64,000 bases of DNA from Photobacterium frigidiphilum. Lineage in GTDB: Bacteria; Pseudomonadota; Gammaproteobacteria; Enterobacterales; Vibrionaceae. The notes under the pieces were generated by a model. That model ran no database searches. It saw only the letters and a list, made by a program, of their open reading frames with translations, and was not told the origin of the DNA. Positions 34,777-44,229 of this stretch are shown here, piece after piece. The stretch's first letter is position 1, and the number at the start of each line of letters is the position of its first letter. A program made the position numbers and the translations under genes. The DNA is taken from NCBI RefSeq assembly GCF_003025615.1, contig NZ_PYMJ01000018.1, forward strand, positions 46,347-110,346, written 5' to 3'.

Positions 34777-36207
34777 ATGAAAATCCGAGCTTTTATATTT
34801 ATCATTTTGGGGATAGCTTTTGCATCTCCGGCATTTGCGGTTGATTCTTCAATTGATTTAACACAATCAACAATTGGTTATGCTTCACTGGTTATTTTTG
34901 GTTTAGCTTATTGCTTGGTTATGGGGGAAGAGTATTTACAATTACGTAAATCAAAGCCTGTTTTACTTGCTGCTGGCTTAATTTGGATGTTGATTGGTTA
35001 TGTATTTCAGCAACAAGGGCAAATTGATGTCGCAAAAGCAGCGTTAGAGCATAACTTACTTGAATACTCAGAATTACTGTTGTTCCTTTTAGTGGCAATG
35101 ACGTATATCAGCGCAATGGAGGAACGTCGTTTATTCGATGCTTTACAGGCTTGGATGGTGAGTAAAGGGTTTAATCTTCGCACTTTATTTTGGCTTACCG
35201 GTATTCTCTCTTTCTTTATTTCACCGATAGCAGATAACTTAACGACTGCGCTGTTAATGTGCGCCGTAGTGATGAAAGTCGGTGGAACCAATACTAAATT
35301 TATTAACCTCGCGTGTATTAATATTGTTGTAGCCGCTAATGCTGGTGGTGCGTTTAGCCCATTTGGTGATATTACAACTTTAATGGTTTGGCAAGCAGGG
35401 TTGGTGTCTTTCAATGAATTTTTAGCGTTGTTTATTCCTTCTGTTGTGAACTACGTTGTTCCTGCATTTATTATGTCTTTCTTCGTACCTAAAATTCAAC
35501 CTGATGCCTTAAGCGAACATGTCGAATTGAAACGTGGTGCGCGTCGTATTGTATTTTTATTCTTATTAACTATTGCAACGGCTGTGGCCTTCCATGGTGT
35601 ACTACATTTCCCGCCAGTAATAGGCATGATGATGGGATTGGCGTATTTACAGTTCTTTGGTTTTTTCTTGCGCAAGACGTTACCAAGTTCGCTGGCAAAG
35701 AAAAAAGCGCATGCGTTAGAAGTGCATGATGACGCTGCACTTAAACGATTAGGGTCGGTGGTTCCTTTTGATGTATTTAAGCGTGTTTCTCATGCCGAGT
35801 GGGATACATTACTGTTTTTCTATGGCGTTGTAATGTGTGTTGGTGGCTTAAGCTTATTAGGGTATTTGGGATCAGTATCTGAGGTTATGTATTCAGAATG
35901 GAATCCAATTTGGGCGAATATTGTTGTCGGTATTCTGTCTGCCATTGTTGATAACATTCCCGTTATGTTTGCGGTGTTAACCATGATGCCTGATATGTCG
36001 ATAGGTAATTGGTTGCTTGTAACATTAACCGCTGGAGTGGGGGGAAGTTTACTGTCGATTGGTTCGGCGGCTGGCGTGGCCTTAATGGGTGCAGCTCATG
36101 GCAAATACACTTTTTTTGGGCATTTAAAATGGATGCCTGTTATCGCAATAGGGTATGTGCTCAGTATTGTTGCGCACCTTATGATTAATGGTGCGTTATT
36201 TACGTAA
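34777..36207 (+). CDS. nhaD: Sodium/proton antiporter NhaD
   Basis: Extrudes Na+ (or Li+) in exchange for protons across the inner membrane. The 476-residue protein begins with a cleavable-looking signal (MKIRAFIFIILGIAFASPAF) and has about 12 helices. Family segments include FFISPIADNLTTALLM with its Asp-Asn pair, NAGGAFSPFGDITTLMVW, and VDNIPVMFAVLTM. The ATG at 34777 is preferred over an in-frame TTG at 34765. Its presence fits a marine lifestyle. A terminator follows. Confidence 0.95.
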   Translation: MKIRAFIFIILGIAFASPAFAVDSSIDLTQSTIGYASLVIFGLAYCLVMGEEYLQLRKSKPVLLAAGLIWMLIGYVFQQQGQIDVAKAALEHNLLEYSELLLFLLVAMTYISAMEERRLFDALQAWMVSKGFNLRTLFWLTGILSFFISPIADNLTTALLMCAVVMKVGGTNTKFINLACINIVVAANAGGAFSPFGDITTLMVWQAGLVSFNEFLALFIPSVVNYVVPAFIMSFFVPKIQPDALSEHVELKRGARRIVFLFLLTIATAVAFHGVLHFPPVIGMMMGLAYLQFFGFFLRKTLPSSLAKKKAHALEVHDDAALKRLGSVVPFDVFKRVSHAEWDTLLFFYGVVMCVGGLSLLGYLGSVSEVMYSEWNPIWANIVVGILSAIVDNIPVMFAVLTMMPDMSIGNWLLVTLTAGVGGSLLSIGSAAGVALMGAAHGKYTFFGHLKWMPVIAIGYVLSIVAHLMINGALFT

Positions 36208-36237
36208 TACCTCGTTTGTATTCGAGTGTTTAACATC

Positions 36238-36269
36238 GAAAAGCTGGGTCATTTGATCCAGCTTTTTTT
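36238..36269 (+). terminator. Intrinsic terminator after nhaD
   Basis: AAAAGCTGG and CCAGCTTTTTTT pair around a short loop with an inner TCA/TGA pairing. Confidence 0.88.
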
Positions 36270-36470
36270 AATTGTTACCACTGGTAAATTTGGGTTGTCT
36301 ATCACTATTTCGCATTAAGGCTATAATTGATTAGGGATTTTTGTTGTCTTGTATGTCATGTTCTAGTACTAAGATAATAAAGGTATTAATTTCTATTAGA
36401 TGATCGGTATCAGCTGGTTAATTTCAAATTTGAATGTTGCCGCAAGTTTTTTATGCTGAAGGAATTGCAT

Positions 36471-37118
36471 ATGAAAAAATTGGAATTGTTATGTGTTGGT
36501 ACGATTCTACTCAGCCCGTTACAGTCAGTTGCCGCAATGGATCTTGCGACAATATTCCGTATGCCAACGTTTAAGCTTGGTATAGCAAGTGGGACGGGAA
36601 GTGTTGAAATCTCAGATGGAAATACGCTAGAAGACGTTAAATTTAAATCTTCATCTTCAATATCACCATTAATCACTTTGATTCAATCTCCTTATTATTT
36701 TAATGATGAAACGCGTTGGGGATACCACACTGAAATAAATGCTCGTTATTTCAAGTTAGATTATGATGATAAAAGCAGTGACTTTGTTGATGGTGAACTT
36801 GAAGGTTATTCCGCATCTTTAACACCCGTATTATTTTATCAATGGGGTCATAAAAAACTGTGTGGCTCATGTCGAAGCTGGCGAGTAGAGATTGGGGCAG
36901 GTGTTAACTATTTATATTCAGATGGCGATGTAAAGAATATAAATGGAGATAAAACAGATTTTTCAAGTTCTGGCTTTGGTTTTAATTCACATGTGGGTAC
37001 GGTGGTGAATTATCATCAATGGGAGCTGGGATTAAGGCTTGTAGTTCCAACGCGAATTGATGATGAAGTAAAAGCAAGGCACGCTTTATCTAATGTGAGC
37101 ATTGCATACCGATTTTAG
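36471..37118 (+). CDS. Outer-membrane beta-barrel-like protein
   Basis: A 215-residue exported protein with a signal peptide (MKKLELLCVGTILLSP to about residue 22). Alternating strands (FKLGIASGTGSVEIS, RWGYHTEINARYFKLDY, YSASLTPVLFYQWG) and a C-terminal YRF ending, the aromatic signal for BAM-mediated barrel assembly, point to a small barrel. A CGSC motif at about residue 123 could form a disulfide or bind metal. AAGGAA precedes the start. Convergent with ltaE. Confidence 0.75.
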   Translation: MKKLELLCVGTILLSPLQSVAAMDLATIFRMPTFKLGIASGTGSVEISDGNTLEDVKFKSSSSISPLITLIQSPYYFNDETRWGYHTEINARYFKLDYDDKSSDFVDGELEGYSASLTPVLFYQWGHKKLCGSCRSWRVEIGAGVNYLYSDGDVKNINGDKTDFSSSGFGFNSHVGTVVNYHQWELGLRLVVPTRIDDEVKARHALSNVSIAYRF

Positions 37119-37151
37119 AACGTAATGCTCACTTCTTAGGTTATTATTGCA

Positions 37152-38159
37152 TTATAAAGCGCGTTTTAACGCCGTTATAAACGTATCAATGTCTGATCGG
37201 CTTATATCTAAATGAGTGACTAAACGCATAGGGTTACCTGCGCTAAATAAAATACCTTGCTCTTTTAAGTTATCAACTAACTGCTGTTGATCGATAGTTG
37301 AGTCAACCTTGGCAAAAAGCATATTCGTTTGAACATGTTCAAGATTAACTGAAAAGCCATCAACTTTTGCTAATTCTTGTGCAAGATAACGAGCGTTGGC
37401 ATGATCGTCTGCCAGACTAGTTACATTTTCAGTAAGGGCTATTTTTCCTGCTGCCGCTAAAATACCAGCTTGGCGCATACCGCCACCTAATACTTTTCTC
37501 CAACGACGTGCTTTGGCTATTAGCTCATGGTTGCCTAGTAGCAATGACCCAATAGGAGCACCTAACCCTTTTGATAAACAGATTGTCATTGAATCGAAGT
37601 GTTGCGAGATCTCTTTGATGTCTACATCTAATGCCACCGATGCGTTATATACGCGAGCGCCATCTAAATGCAATTTTAAGCCGTGCTGATTGACAAATTC
37701 ACGCGCTTCTTTCAAATATGATAACGGCAGTACTTTACCATTAATGGTATTTTCAAGGCTGAGTAGGGTGGTGCGCGCAAAGTGAGGATCTATTGGTTTA
37801 ATTGCAGCTCTTAGTTTATCAATAGAAATTGAACCGTCTTTTTCATTTTCGATAGGTTGTGGTTGAATAGAACCTAATACCGCTGCACCACCACCTTCAA
37901 ACTTATAATTGTGTGCTTGCTGACCGCAAAGGTACTCATCACCACGTTCACAATGTGCCATTAAACCTAACAAGTTTGCTTGCGTACCTGAGCTACAAAA
38001 AATAGCTGCTTCAAAGCCGTGGCGTTCTGCTGTCCACTGTTCCAAATCATTCACTGTAGGGTCATCACCATATACATCATCGCCTACAGGGGCTTTCATC
38101 ATTGTTTCCAGCATTGAAGCTGATGGGCGTGTTACTGTGTCTGAGCGAAAATCAATCAT
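37152..38159 (-). CDS. ltaE: Low-specificity L-threonine aldolase
   Basis: A 335-residue PLP enzyme of fold type I that splits L-threonine and L-allo-threonine into glycine and acetaldehyde. The N-terminus MIDFRSDTVTRPSASM is diagnostic; LHLDGARVYNASVAL holds the PLP aspartate, and the PLP lysine lies in SMTICLSKGLGAPIGS. Length matches E. coli LtaE (333). Confidence 0.95.
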   Translation of the reverse strand: MIDFRSDTVTRPSASMLETMMKAPVGDDVYGDDPTVNDLEQWTAERHGFEAAIFCSSGTQANLLGLMAHCERGDEYLCGQQAHNYKFEGGGAAVLGSIQPQPIENEKDGSISIDKLRAAIKPIDPHFARTTLLSLENTINGKVLPLSYLKEAREFVNQHGLKLHLDGARVYNASVALDVDIKEISQHFDSMTICLSKGLGAPIGSLLLGNHELIAKARRWRKVLGGGMRQAGILAAAGKIALTENVTSLADDHANARYLAQELAKVDGFSVNLEHVQTNMLFAKVDSTIDQQQLVDNLKEQGILFSAGNPMRLVTHLDISRSDIDTFITALKRAL

Positions 38160-38380
38160 AGTTACTTACTTCCTTTTATATTCTTCTGACTATATCACTC
38201 AAACATAGAATTTTGCTACTGCATAAAAGTCTTAGATTCTTTGTCTTACAATGTAATTGCAGTCCATTTTTGTGAGGAATATATGTGTATTTATTGTGAA
38301 TATTTATTGAGCATGCCTGATTTTCACTACACTTAAGGTGCCTTGATAGGTTAGGCATAACTCAACTTGGAGAGAGGAAT

Positions 38381-38683
38381 ATGTTAGCTGAATCTCGAGA
38401 ATTCATTTTACTTGATAGCAGAGCCCGCCACGCCAATATACGCGTCATTCCCACAGGTGTACTAGAAGTCAGTATTGAAGAGGGAAATGATAAGATGCAG
38501 GCAGAATTTGCTCAACTATTGTTTAGCTCTTCGGGTAAAAAAACAGGGCTTGTTTGTCGAAATAGTGTGAGCAGTAATGATGTTAACTGGCATTTAGAAT
38601 TATCAAACGCTGATGCAAGAGAGCTATCACTGTTGATCGAGCAAGCTGAAGAAGAGTTTGAAATTTTAATGCGGGATCTATAA
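38381..38683 (+). CDS. Hypothetical protein, 100 residues
   Basis: A small soluble protein with a beta-rich first half (NIRVIPTGVLEVSIEEGN) and a helical acidic C-terminus (ARELSLLIEQAEEEFEILM). Not recognised. GAGAGGAAT lies before the ATG, and a terminator at 38754 follows. It sits on the opposite strand from ltaE, sharing a 220-base divergent promoter region. Confidence 0.68.
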   Translation: MLAESREFILLDSRARHANIRVIPTGVLEVSIEEGNDKMQAEFAQLLFSSSGKKTGLVCRNSVSSNDVNWHLELSNADARELSLLIEQAEEEFEILMRDL

Positions 38684-38753
38684 GTATTAAGACATTCTAC
38701 ATTGGTTTTATCATTGTGATTTGGATGTAATTCTATGGCTATTTGCTATCGTG

Positions 38754-38778
38754 CCCTACGTATTATGTAGGGTTTTTT
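38754..38778 (+). terminator. Intrinsic terminator after the 100-residue gene
   Basis: CCCTAC pairs with GTAGGG around a seven-base loop, followed by six T. Confidence 0.88.
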
Positions 38779-38852
38779 CATTTTATATACATATTGCTTA
38801 ACATAATGATTTGTCAGATTTAATGTTTATTCACTTCAGTGATGTGGCTGTA

Positions 38853-38868
38853 AAGCAAACGTTTGTCT
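38853..38868. promoter_or_regulatory. PurR-like operator upstream of the dioxygenase gene
   Basis: AAGCAAACGTTTGTCT matches the PurR consensus ACGCAAACGTTTGCGT at 13 of 16 positions, including the whole GCAAACGTTTG core. It is 177 bases before the dioxygenase start. Other LacI-family repressors use the same core, so PurR is the best but not the only reading. Confidence 0.5.
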
Positions 38869-39044
38869 GTTTAGAAGTGTTTGTTTCTTGATGTAAACAG
38901 ACTGTTTCCTAAAATCTTACTTGTTTGGCCTTGTCACTCTGTTTGTTAGCCAATAGAATTCATTTAATTAAAAAATTGTGTAACATTTGTTGTAGATAAA
39001 GTGTACACATATACCTATAAAGTCAGCCAAAGAAAGAAAATACT

Positions 39045-39884
39045 ATGAAATTGGAAGCGGTAGATTATACGGCAGATAATGCCGAAGAACTTTTTGTTGA
39101 GTCTCTACGAAATACTGGATTTGGTGTGTTGAAAAACCACCCGATTCAACAGAAACTTGTTAGTGCTATTTATGAAAATTGGTATAACTTTTTCGCTAGT
39201 GAAAACAAAGATGATTTTCGTTTCAATGTAGAAACTCAAGATGGTTTTTTCCCTTCCGAAATTTCTGAAACGGCAAAAGGTCATACCCAAAAAGATATAA
39301 AGGAATACTTCCACTATTATCCTTGGGGGCAGTGCCCAGAAGCGTTAAAAGAAGAGCTGCAAAACTACTATGATGAAGCTAATAAACTCGCAGGCGAGCT
39401 ATTGTCTTGGGTAGAAAAGCACTCTCCAGAAGATGTCGCTAAAAAATACTCTCAGCCTCTTTCAAGTATGGTTGAAGGTAGTTCTCAAACGTTATTGCGT
39501 GTACTTCATTATCCACCGTTAAAAGGGGATGAAGAGTTGGGTGCAATTCGTGCCGGCGCGCATGAAGATATCAACTTATTGACTATTTTACCTGCTGCAA
39601 ATGAGCCAGGCCTTCAAGTTAAATCTAAAGAAGGTGATTGGTTGGATGTACCGTGTGATTTTGGTAATTTGATCATCAACATTGGTGACATGCTGCAAGA
39701 GGCATCTGGTGGTTACTTCCCATCGACAACACACCGCGTAGTGAACCCTGACGGTGCAGATAAAACCAAATCACGTATTTCTTTGCCTTTGTTCCTTCAC
39801 CCTAAACCAGAAGTCATTCTATCTGAGCGCTATACAGCGAATGAATACTTGATGGAGCGTTTACGTGAGCTAGGTGTTATCTAA
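39045..39884 (+). CDS. Isopenicillin N synthase-family 2-oxoglutarate/Fe(II) oxygenase
   Basis: A 279-residue non-heme iron dioxygenase. The iron triad is visible as HEDINLLTIL (His, Asp) and STTHRVVNP (His), and the 2-oxoglutarate-binding Arg-x-Ser is in KSRISLP. The N-terminal DIOX_N domain includes NTGFGVLKNHPI. Family members include thymine 7-hydroxylase, so a nucleobase substrate is consistent with the PurR-like box upstream; that link is inference. Own terminator; convergent with the exported amidohydrolase gene. Confidence 0.87.
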   Translation: MKLEAVDYTADNAEELFVESLRNTGFGVLKNHPIQQKLVSAIYENWYNFFASENKDDFRFNVETQDGFFPSEISETAKGHTQKDIKEYFHYYPWGQCPEALKEELQNYYDEANKLAGELLSWVEKHSPEDVAKKYSQPLSSMVEGSSQTLLRVLHYPPLKGDEELGAIRAGAHEDINLLTILPAANEPGLQVKSKEGDWLDVPCDFGNLIINIGDMLQEASGGYFPSTTHRVVNPDGADKTKSRISLPLFLHPKPEVILSERYTANEYLMERLRELGVI

Positions 39885-39904
39885 GTTCTTGTGCGTTATA
39901 TAAT

Positions 39905-39930
39905 AAAAAAGAGCCAGCAGGCTCTTTTTT
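39905..39930. terminator. Bidirectional intrinsic terminator
   Basis: AAAAAAGAGCC and GGCTCTTTTTT pair around AGCA. It serves the dioxygenase gene and the convergent amidohydrolase gene. Confidence 0.92.
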
Positions 39931-39980
39931 ATTTATCGTCATTACTCTATGACCATTTGTTGTCAGAGTGAGTAAGAGGG

Positions 39981-41387
39981 TTACTGAACCACTTCACCGC
40001 TTTCTACAACTGTTTTACGTACCTTGTCGGCAAATTCTAATGCTTCTTTACGAATAGCAGTTTCATCTACGGTCAACATATTACGATCTTCCATTAACAC
40101 TTTACCGTCAACGATAGTGTGTTTTACGTTAGTCGCATACGCAGAGTAAACTAAAGCAGAATATGGATTGTAAACAGGGACCATATTAGGTGCTTTAGTA
40201 TCAATGACGATAATATCTGCAAGCTTACCATTTTCAAGAGATCCAATGGTGTCTTCCATATGCAGTGCACGGGCTGCACCAATTGTCGCCATTTCAATAA
40301 CGTTAAGTGGTGGCATTGCGGCACGATCATGATTAACCAATTTATGCACTTTTGCTACTTGGTTAAATTCATCAATCGTGCTTAATGTGTTACCAGACAT
40401 AGGGCCATCAGTACCTAAACCAACACGAATACCTTGCTCTTGCATTTTAATAACGGGTGCAACGCCTTTAGCTGATTTGATATTTGCACTCATATTATGT
40501 GCAACACCTACATCATGCTTTTTGAGTAAAGCGATGTCATTGTCGTCGACATTGATGACATGCGCACCAATAAGGTTAGGCGTTAAAGCGCCAATGTCAG
40601 CCATGTAAGCAACAGGTGATTTACCACCACTGCGCTTTGCAATAACTTCATTTTCACGATCAGATTCAGCTAAATGAATCATTACAGGTACATCATGTTC
40701 TAATGATAGTTTTGTGATTTTTTGAAGTATTTCAGTGGTATTTGTATAAGGTGCGTGAGGGGCAAAAGCCGGTGTAATACGAGGGTGGTCTTTATATTCC
40801 TCAATAAAGTTCAGTGCGTACTGAATGCCTTCTTCAGCATTCGCCGCATCAGCAACAGGGAACTTGATAACCGATTCACCTAAGATAGCGCGCATGCCAA
40901 TTTTATCGACTGTTTTTGCTACTTCATCTTCAAAATAGTACATGTCAGCGTATGTGGTTACGCCACCTTTTACCATTTCAACGTTACCCAATTGTGCGCC
41001 AATACGGACCATATCACGCGACACTAGTTTCTTTTCTAATGGGAAAATATAACGGTGTAGACGATCTGGCACATCATCAGCTAGCGAACGAAATACTGTC
41101 ATAGAAACGTGGGTGTGAGTATTAATTAGCCCTGGCATTACGATATCGCCATCAGCATCAATTGTTGTTTTTGCTTGATAGTCTTCTACATCTTTACCAT
41201 TCGTTACCGCAACGATTTTATTACCTTTAACTGCAACAAGGCCTTGTTCAAAAACAGTTCTGTCTTCGTTCATGGTTAGAACCGTTGCATTTTTAATTAA
41301 TAAATCTACTTTTTCTAGAGCCAATGCAGACGTGCTAGCAAGGGTTGTAGCAGCCAGTGATACAGCAATAAGCGTTTTTTTAAACAT
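39981..41387 (-). CDS. Exported MtaD/TrzA-like amidohydrolase
   Basis: A 468-residue metal-dependent deaminase or chlorohydrolase-type enzyme. Catalytic motifs follow the 5'-methylthioadenosine/S-adenosylhomocysteine deaminase pattern: LINTHTHVSMTVFRSLADD, PHAPYTNT, HLAESDRENE and LGTDGPMSGNTLSTIDEF. Unlike the cytoplasmic members, it begins with a clear Sec signal peptide (MFKKTLIAVSLAATTLAS to about ALA at residue 23), so it should act in the periplasm. A purine nucleoside, guanine or similar substrate is plausible. Preceded by the MATE gene on the same strand with a 205-base gap. Confidence 0.87.
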   Translation of the reverse strand: MFKKTLIAVSLAATTLASTSALALEKVDLLIKNATVLTMNEDRTVFEQGLVAVKGNKIVAVTNGKDVEDYQAKTTIDADGDIVMPGLINTHTHVSMTVFRSLADDVPDRLHRYIFPLEKKLVSRDMVRIGAQLGNVEMVKGGVTTYADMYYFEDEVAKTVDKIGMRAILGESVIKFPVADAANAEEGIQYALNFIEEYKDHPRITPAFAPHAPYTNTTEILQKITKLSLEHDVPVMIHLAESDRENEVIAKRSGGKSPVAYMADIGALTPNLIGAHVINVDDNDIALLKKHDVGVAHNMSANIKSAKGVAPVIKMQEQGIRVGLGTDGPMSGNTLSTIDEFNQVAKVHKLVNHDRAAMPPLNVIEMATIGAARALHMEDTIGSLENGKLADIIVIDTKAPNMVPVYNPYSALVYSAYATNVKHTIVDGKVLMEDRNMLTVDETAIRKEALEFADKVRKTVVESGEVVQ

Positions 41388-41531
41388 CGATAACTACTCA
41401 GAGTCGACAAAGATGACGCTGATAATACGCATTCAGTCGTCGTTGAAAATTAGTATTTTGTAGCTTACTAACGAAACGTGAGCAACATCATGTTTTTGTT
41501 GCGCCTAATTCAGTTTTACGCAAGATTTTAC

Positions 41532-41582
41532 CGATATTACGAACAGCGAAACGATTGCTTCGGTATGTTGCTCGTAATATCG
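41532..41582. other. Inverted repeat between the MATE and amidohydrolase genes
   Basis: CGATATTACGA and TCGTAATATCG are perfect 11-base arms separated by 29 bases that themselves can fold (CGAA/TTCG). It may terminate the MATE transcript or protect the downstream mRNA. The U tail is poor. Confidence 0.6.
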
Positions 41583-41592
41583 ACACTTATTT

Positions 41593-42924
41593 TTACTGTT
41601 TCTTTAACGCGTAAATCATCCAGCTTGTCAGTATTGCGCTGCAAATAGGCAAGGCAACCCAAACACCATTTACACCAAAATATTTAGCTAGTACGAAGAT
41701 AAAAACTGAAATGAAGATTAGTTTACCGCCGGTGAGTATCGATGCTTCTTTTGCTTTGTTTATTGATTGGAAGTACGTCGCACCAACAAGTAATAATCCT
41801 TCCATTGGTAATCCCCAGAAATAACGGTACATACCATTAATCGCTTCAGGTTTAAGCGTAGGGTTATCTCCAGCAAATAGGTATACCACCCAATCGGATA
41901 AGCCATAAATAACCAAGAGACCAATCGCTGCGATAAAGAGTGTTACGCCGAATGCGATATTGCGTGCTTGAATTACGCGATCATGAAGCCCAGCACCTGT
42001 GTTGTAACTAGTGATGGGCTGAATGCCGAGTGCAATGCCTTCAAAAATCAAATAGAAGAAAGCTTCTGTATAGCTAACGATGCCATAAGCAGCAACATGA
42101 ATTGCGTCACCAACCCATAGAAATGCTTTATTGTGCAGAACCAGTACAACTGATAAGTATAAGTACATTAATAAACTTGAAGTACCCAATTGTAAAATCT
42201 GAATAACGGTATCAAGTTTTAAGCGAATACTATCCCAGCCAATACGTAGTGTGCTTTTATCGCTAAAAAAGTGTTGTAAGCAAAGTAGGCAAGTTGCCGC
42301 TTGAGAGAGCATAGTCGCAATAGCTGCACCCGTTAAGGCGTAAGGAAAAACTACGATAAGCAACCAATCTAAAACGATGTTTAATACGCCACCGAATATC
42401 ATGATATAGGTGACACGCTTGGGTTGACCGTCATTTCGCAGAAGTGATGAAAACGCCATAGAGATAACGGCAAATGATCCCATCAAGAAATACCAGAAGA
42501 GGTAATCGGACGCCATTTCAAGAATCAGACCTTCGGCGCCGACCCAAAGTAGAATATCACGGCCATATAAAAGGCCGATAATACTGAGTAATGCCGAAGC
42601 CAGAATGCTTAGGACAAGTGCATTACCGACGATCTGTCGTGCTTGTGCTGTATCATTTTGTCCTAACTTTATAGATACAAGCGCTGACGCCCCCATACCA
42701 ATCATTGCACCAACGGCATAAAGCGTTGAACCAATAGGGTAGCCAAGCATAATAGCCGCTAGCCCTTGTTCACCAATAAAATGCCCAACAAACATCCCAT
42801 CGATGGCAACATAAATGCCCGTAACAAGCATTGCGGCGATGGTTGGCAAGGTATAACGCCAAAATAAACTAAAGATGGATGCATCACGAAGTGATAATGG
42901 TTGCGAGTTATTAGATGCTGTCAT
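41593..42924 (-). CDS. MATE-family multidrug efflux transporter
   Basis: A 443-residue inner-membrane antiporter with 12 helices in two matching halves (first half LFWRYTLPTIAAMLVTGIYV with IDGMFVGHFIG; second half with SSLLMYLYLSVVLVLHNKAF). Exports cationic drugs using a Na+ or H+ gradient. Divergent from the VC0807-family gene. Substrate unknown. Confidence 0.9.
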   Translation of the reverse strand: MTASNNSQPLSLRDASIFSLFWRYTLPTIAAMLVTGIYVAIDGMFVGHFIGEQGLAAIMLGYPIGSTLYAVGAMIGMGASALVSIKLGQNDTAQARQIVGNALVLSILASALLSIIGLLYGRDILLWVGAEGLILEMASDYLFWYFLMGSFAVISMAFSSLLRNDGQPKRVTYIMIFGGVLNIVLDWLLIVVFPYALTGAAIATMLSQAATCLLCLQHFFSDKSTLRIGWDSIRLKLDTVIQILQLGTSSLLMYLYLSVVLVLHNKAFLWVGDAIHVAAYGIVSYTEAFFYLIFEGIALGIQPITSYNTGAGLHDRVIQARNIAFGVTLFIAAIGLLVIYGLSDWVVYLFAGDNPTLKPEAINGMYRYFWGLPMEGLLLVGATYFQSINKAKEASILTGGKLIFISVFIFVLAKYFGVNGVWVALPICSAILTSWMIYALKKQ

Positions 42925-43238
42925 TAACGTAAAGTACTTCTATGTTGAGCCGAATTGAAATTGTTGAGTACGGTAGTGAATGTGACTAAAAATGTCGATT
43001 GTTTTTATTGAAAAAGACCGTTTAGTCGAGTAGTTATCACGTTTTAATTTTTGCAGCTACAATGTTAAAAGGGCAACAGAGCTTAGATATCGACTAACGT
43101 TCATGCTGTGTTTTGCTCCATTTTATAATGCGTTTAAAGAGGTACTTCATGCTTTGTAACGCTCTTCTTCTTTACAGCGCGTGAAAATAGCGGAACAATG
43201 GGCAAGAATTAATGTTTAAGTAACGTTTGAAAGAGATT
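42925..43238. other. Divergent intergenic region
   Basis: This 314-base gap between the MATE and VC0807-family genes must hold two promoters. No operator, repeat or RNA stands out. Confidence 0.4.
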
Positions 43239-43925
43239 ATGGCTGAAAAAAAAGCAAACCCATTTAGTGATTTAATCTTTAACATTATCATTCCCTCTGT
43301 GGTTTTGATGAAGTTGAGTGGTGATGAATACCTTGGTTCTGTAGGTGCACTTGTTGTTGCATTAGCATTTCCGATTATATTTGGTGGTTATGAACTCATT
43401 AGATATAAGAAATTCAATTTCATTTCGTTACTTGGCTTCGTTAGCGTGTTACTAACAGGTGGTATCGGACTGCTAGAACTTGATACCAAGTGGCTAGCGA
43501 TTAAAGAAGCATTTATCCCTGGCCTAATTGGTCTTGGTGTGTTCATTTCAACTTTTACTAAATATCCAGTGGTGAGTAAGTTACTGTTAAATGAGAAAGT
43601 ACTTAATTTACCGACCATCAAAGAACGTCTTGCTGAAACTAATCAGCAAGCAAAGTTTGATCGTTGTTTAATGCAATCAAACTACTTGTTTGCTAGCACA
43701 TTTGTTTTTTCATCAGTAATGAATTACATACTTGCCACCGTTATCGTCACTAGCCCTGCAGGTACTGCAGGCTTTAATGAAGAGCTAGGTCGTTTAACAT
43801 TGATGAGTTATCCCGTAATTGCGATTCCATCAATGTTGATGATGATGGGGATCTTCTACTTTGTTTGGCGTCAGATCCGTCAAATGACGCAGCTTGAAAC
43901 AGAACAAATATTCAACACAAAATAG
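43239..43925 (+). CDS. VC0807-family membrane protein
   Basis: A 228-residue protein of the VC0807 family, known mainly from Vibrionaceae and relatives, of unknown function. Six hydrophobic segments are predicted, and the N-terminal part NPFSDLIFNIIIPSVVLMKL is characteristic. The start at 43239 with GAAAGAGA upstream is preferred to an in-frame TTG at 43227. A terminator follows. Confidence 0.85.
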   Translation: MAEKKANPFSDLIFNIIIPSVVLMKLSGDEYLGSVGALVVALAFPIIFGGYELIRYKKFNFISLLGFVSVLLTGGIGLLELDTKWLAIKEAFIPGLIGLGVFISTFTKYPVVSKLLLNEKVLNLPTIKERLAETNQQAKFDRCLMQSNYLFASTFVFSSVMNYILATVIVTSPAGTAGFNEELGRLTLMSYPVIAIPSMLMMMGIFYFVWRQIRQMTQLETEQIFNTK

Positions 43926-44229
43926 TAGAAACTACACAGTAGCTCTATCGTTAAAACGAGATAACCGGAATCGAAAGGTTCCGGTTTTTTTGTGTGAGTA
44001 AATTGAAGCTTAAATAGAGGGTGAAAATAGCGCTACCTATTAGCAGTTGGGAGTAATAACGTGTTCAATAACAGCTGTTTATGATGAATGGTGAATGATT
44101 CAATATTTAACATTTTTGCCACAAAAGTAAGAATCATTAAGGGAAATCATACTTTTTAGTAGAAATCGTCGATACTTATTAAATCAGTTTGGTTTGGCAT
44201 TGGATGCTCTTAACTATTTGTGGTGTGTT
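43926..44229. other. Intergenic region before the lipoprotein gene
   Basis: This 304-base gap contains the terminator at 43963 and presumably the promoter of the lipoprotein gene. Nothing else is seen. Confidence 0.4.
43963..43991 (+). terminator. Intrinsic terminator after the VC0807-family gene
   Basis: AACCGGAA pairs with TTCCGGTT around an eight-base loop, followed by a T run. Confidence 0.9.

Larger units (their letters stand above)
38684..39044. other. Intergenic region upstream of the dioxygenase gene
   Basis: This 361-base stretch contains the terminator at 38754 and a PurR-like box at 38853, and must hold the dioxygenase promoter. It also has several GTTTGT/ACAAAC-type repeats around the box. 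No RNA gene was recognised. Confidence 0.5.
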
